A model generated the notes under the pieces. The model did not search any database and had not been told where the DNA came from. It saw nothing but the letters and a program-made list of their open reading frames with translations. From contig JAAYFB010000165.1 in NCBI GenBank assembly GCA_012728465.1, positions 1 to 6,463 on the forward strand: DNA of 6,463 nucleotides, written 5' to 3'. This document shows positions 5,869 to 6,463 of this stretch, piece after piece (within the stretch, counting starts at the first letter, position 1; each line of letters starts with the position of its first letter). The position numbers and the translations under genes were made by a program. The DNA is from Proteiniphilum sp. (GTDB taxonomy: Bacteria; Bacteroidota; Bacteroidia; Bacteroidales; Dysgonomonadaceae).

Positions 5869-6463
5869 ATGCCACAAAATAAATATTTAGAATCATTCAA
5901 CAGACATCCATTCAATGCTACGGATGCGACAATAGCTGAATCAGTAGAAAAGATTATTAATGAAAAATGTGATTCAAACAATAACATTGAAGTTTATAAA
6001 AAAATTTATAGCTGTATAGATTTGACAAGTCTAAATAGCACAGATAGCAAAGAGGATATTTGGAATTTTACACAAAAGGTAAATGACTTTGAAGACAAAT
6101 ACCCTAATCTTGAAAATGTAGCGGCAATTTGTGTGTATCCAAACTTTGCTAAAACAGTGAAGGATTCACTTACTGTTGATACTAATATAGCTTGTGTATC
6201 TGGAGGATTTCCATCATCACAAACTTTTAGCGAAATTAAAATCGCAGAAACTGCACTAGCAATAGCTGATGGCGCGAATGAAATAGATATCGTATTGAAT
6301 CTTGGTTTATTTGAAGACAGATCATACCAAGAACTTTCGGAAGAAATATCTGAAATTAAGGAAGCTTGTCACGATGCCACCCTAAAAGTTATATTAGAGA
6401 CAGGAGCTTTAAAAACACTAGAAGATATACATAAAGCATCAATACTTGCACTCTATTCAGGAG
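5869..6463 (+). CDS. deoC: Deoxyribose-phosphate aldolase, 3' end outside window
   Basis: A class I aldolase that splits 2-deoxy-D-ribose 5-phosphate into glyceraldehyde 3-phosphate and acetaldehyde (EC 4.1.2.4), in deoxynucleoside breakdown. The frame stays open from the ATG to the right edge, giving 198 residues of a TIM barrel. Visible motifs: CIDLTSLN (49-56); AICVYPNF (86-93); VSGGFPSSQT (110-119); AETALAIADGANEIDIVLNLG (126-146), with D140 matching the proton-relay aspartate; and LKVILETGAL (172-181), with K173 matching the Schiff-base lysine (K167 in E. coli). The second conserved lysine lies beyond the window. The first 45 residues or so resemble the longer Bacteroidota form rather than the short bacterial form, which is an inference from the N-terminal length. 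It starts 28 nt after the MazG-like gene, with an AT-rich leader and no separate promoter seen. Confidence 0.95.
   Translation, partial: MPQNKYLESFNRHPFNATDATIAESVEKIINEKCDSNNNIEVYKKIYSCIDLTSLNSTDSKEDIWNFTQKVNDFEDKYPNLENVAAICVYPNFAKTVKDSLTVDTNIACVSGGFPSSQTFSEIKIAETALAIADGANEIDIVLNLGLFEDRSYQELSEEISEIKEACHDATLKVILETGALKTLEDIHKASILALYSG

Overview
The window looks like chromosomal DNA from a member of the Bacteroidota, most likely the order Bacteroidales. The DNA is AT-rich, start codons lack Shine-Dalgarno sequences and are preceded by A/T-rich leaders, and two TAnnTTTG-type -7 promoter boxes of the Bacteroidota sigma factor are present. The protein sequences and the order mnmG-apt-uvrC-dtd-mazG-like-deoC also resemble Bacteroidales housekeeping genes. 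The genus cannot be told from the sequence alone.

Layout. Bases 1-519 hold no gene. They start with a tandem array (1-150, cut by the left edge) of four diverging units spaced 41 bp apart, each a 16-bp near-palindrome followed by a TTTCCGT box. About 300 bp of featureless AT-rich DNA follows, then a small hairpin with a T-tract and a -7 box just ahead of mnmG. Six genes follow, all on the + strand: mnmG (tRNA wobble-uridine modification), apt (adenine salvage), uvrC (nucleotide excision repair), dtd (D-aminoacyl-tRNA deacylase), a MazG-like nucleotide pyrophosphohydrolase, and deoC (deoxyribose-phosphate aldolase), which runs off the right edge.

Transcription. mnmG and apt are probably one unit, closed by a strong 17-bp stem-loop terminator at 3014-3055. 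uvrC follows without a clear promoter of its own. dtd has a good candidate promoter at 4948-4979, and dtd, the MazG-like gene and deoC are separated by only 22 and 27 nt, so they are probably co-transcribed. Together the genes cover translation fidelity (MnmG, DTD), nucleotide and deoxynucleoside metabolism (Apt, MazG-like, DeoC) and DNA repair (UvrC). This is a housekeeping cluster, not a mobile or defence island.

Most notable points. The 59-bp gap between mnmG and apt carries a 16-bp sequence, TGTTTCACGTGGAACA, that fits the chromosomal parS (ParB/Spo0J-binding) consensus. With mnmG (gidA) as neighbour, a gene often found near oriC, this suggests an origin-proximal location. The 41-bp-period palindrome array upstream of mnmG is the least explained structure here. 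I see no clear sign of a new enzymatic system; the coding genes are ordinary and appear intact.
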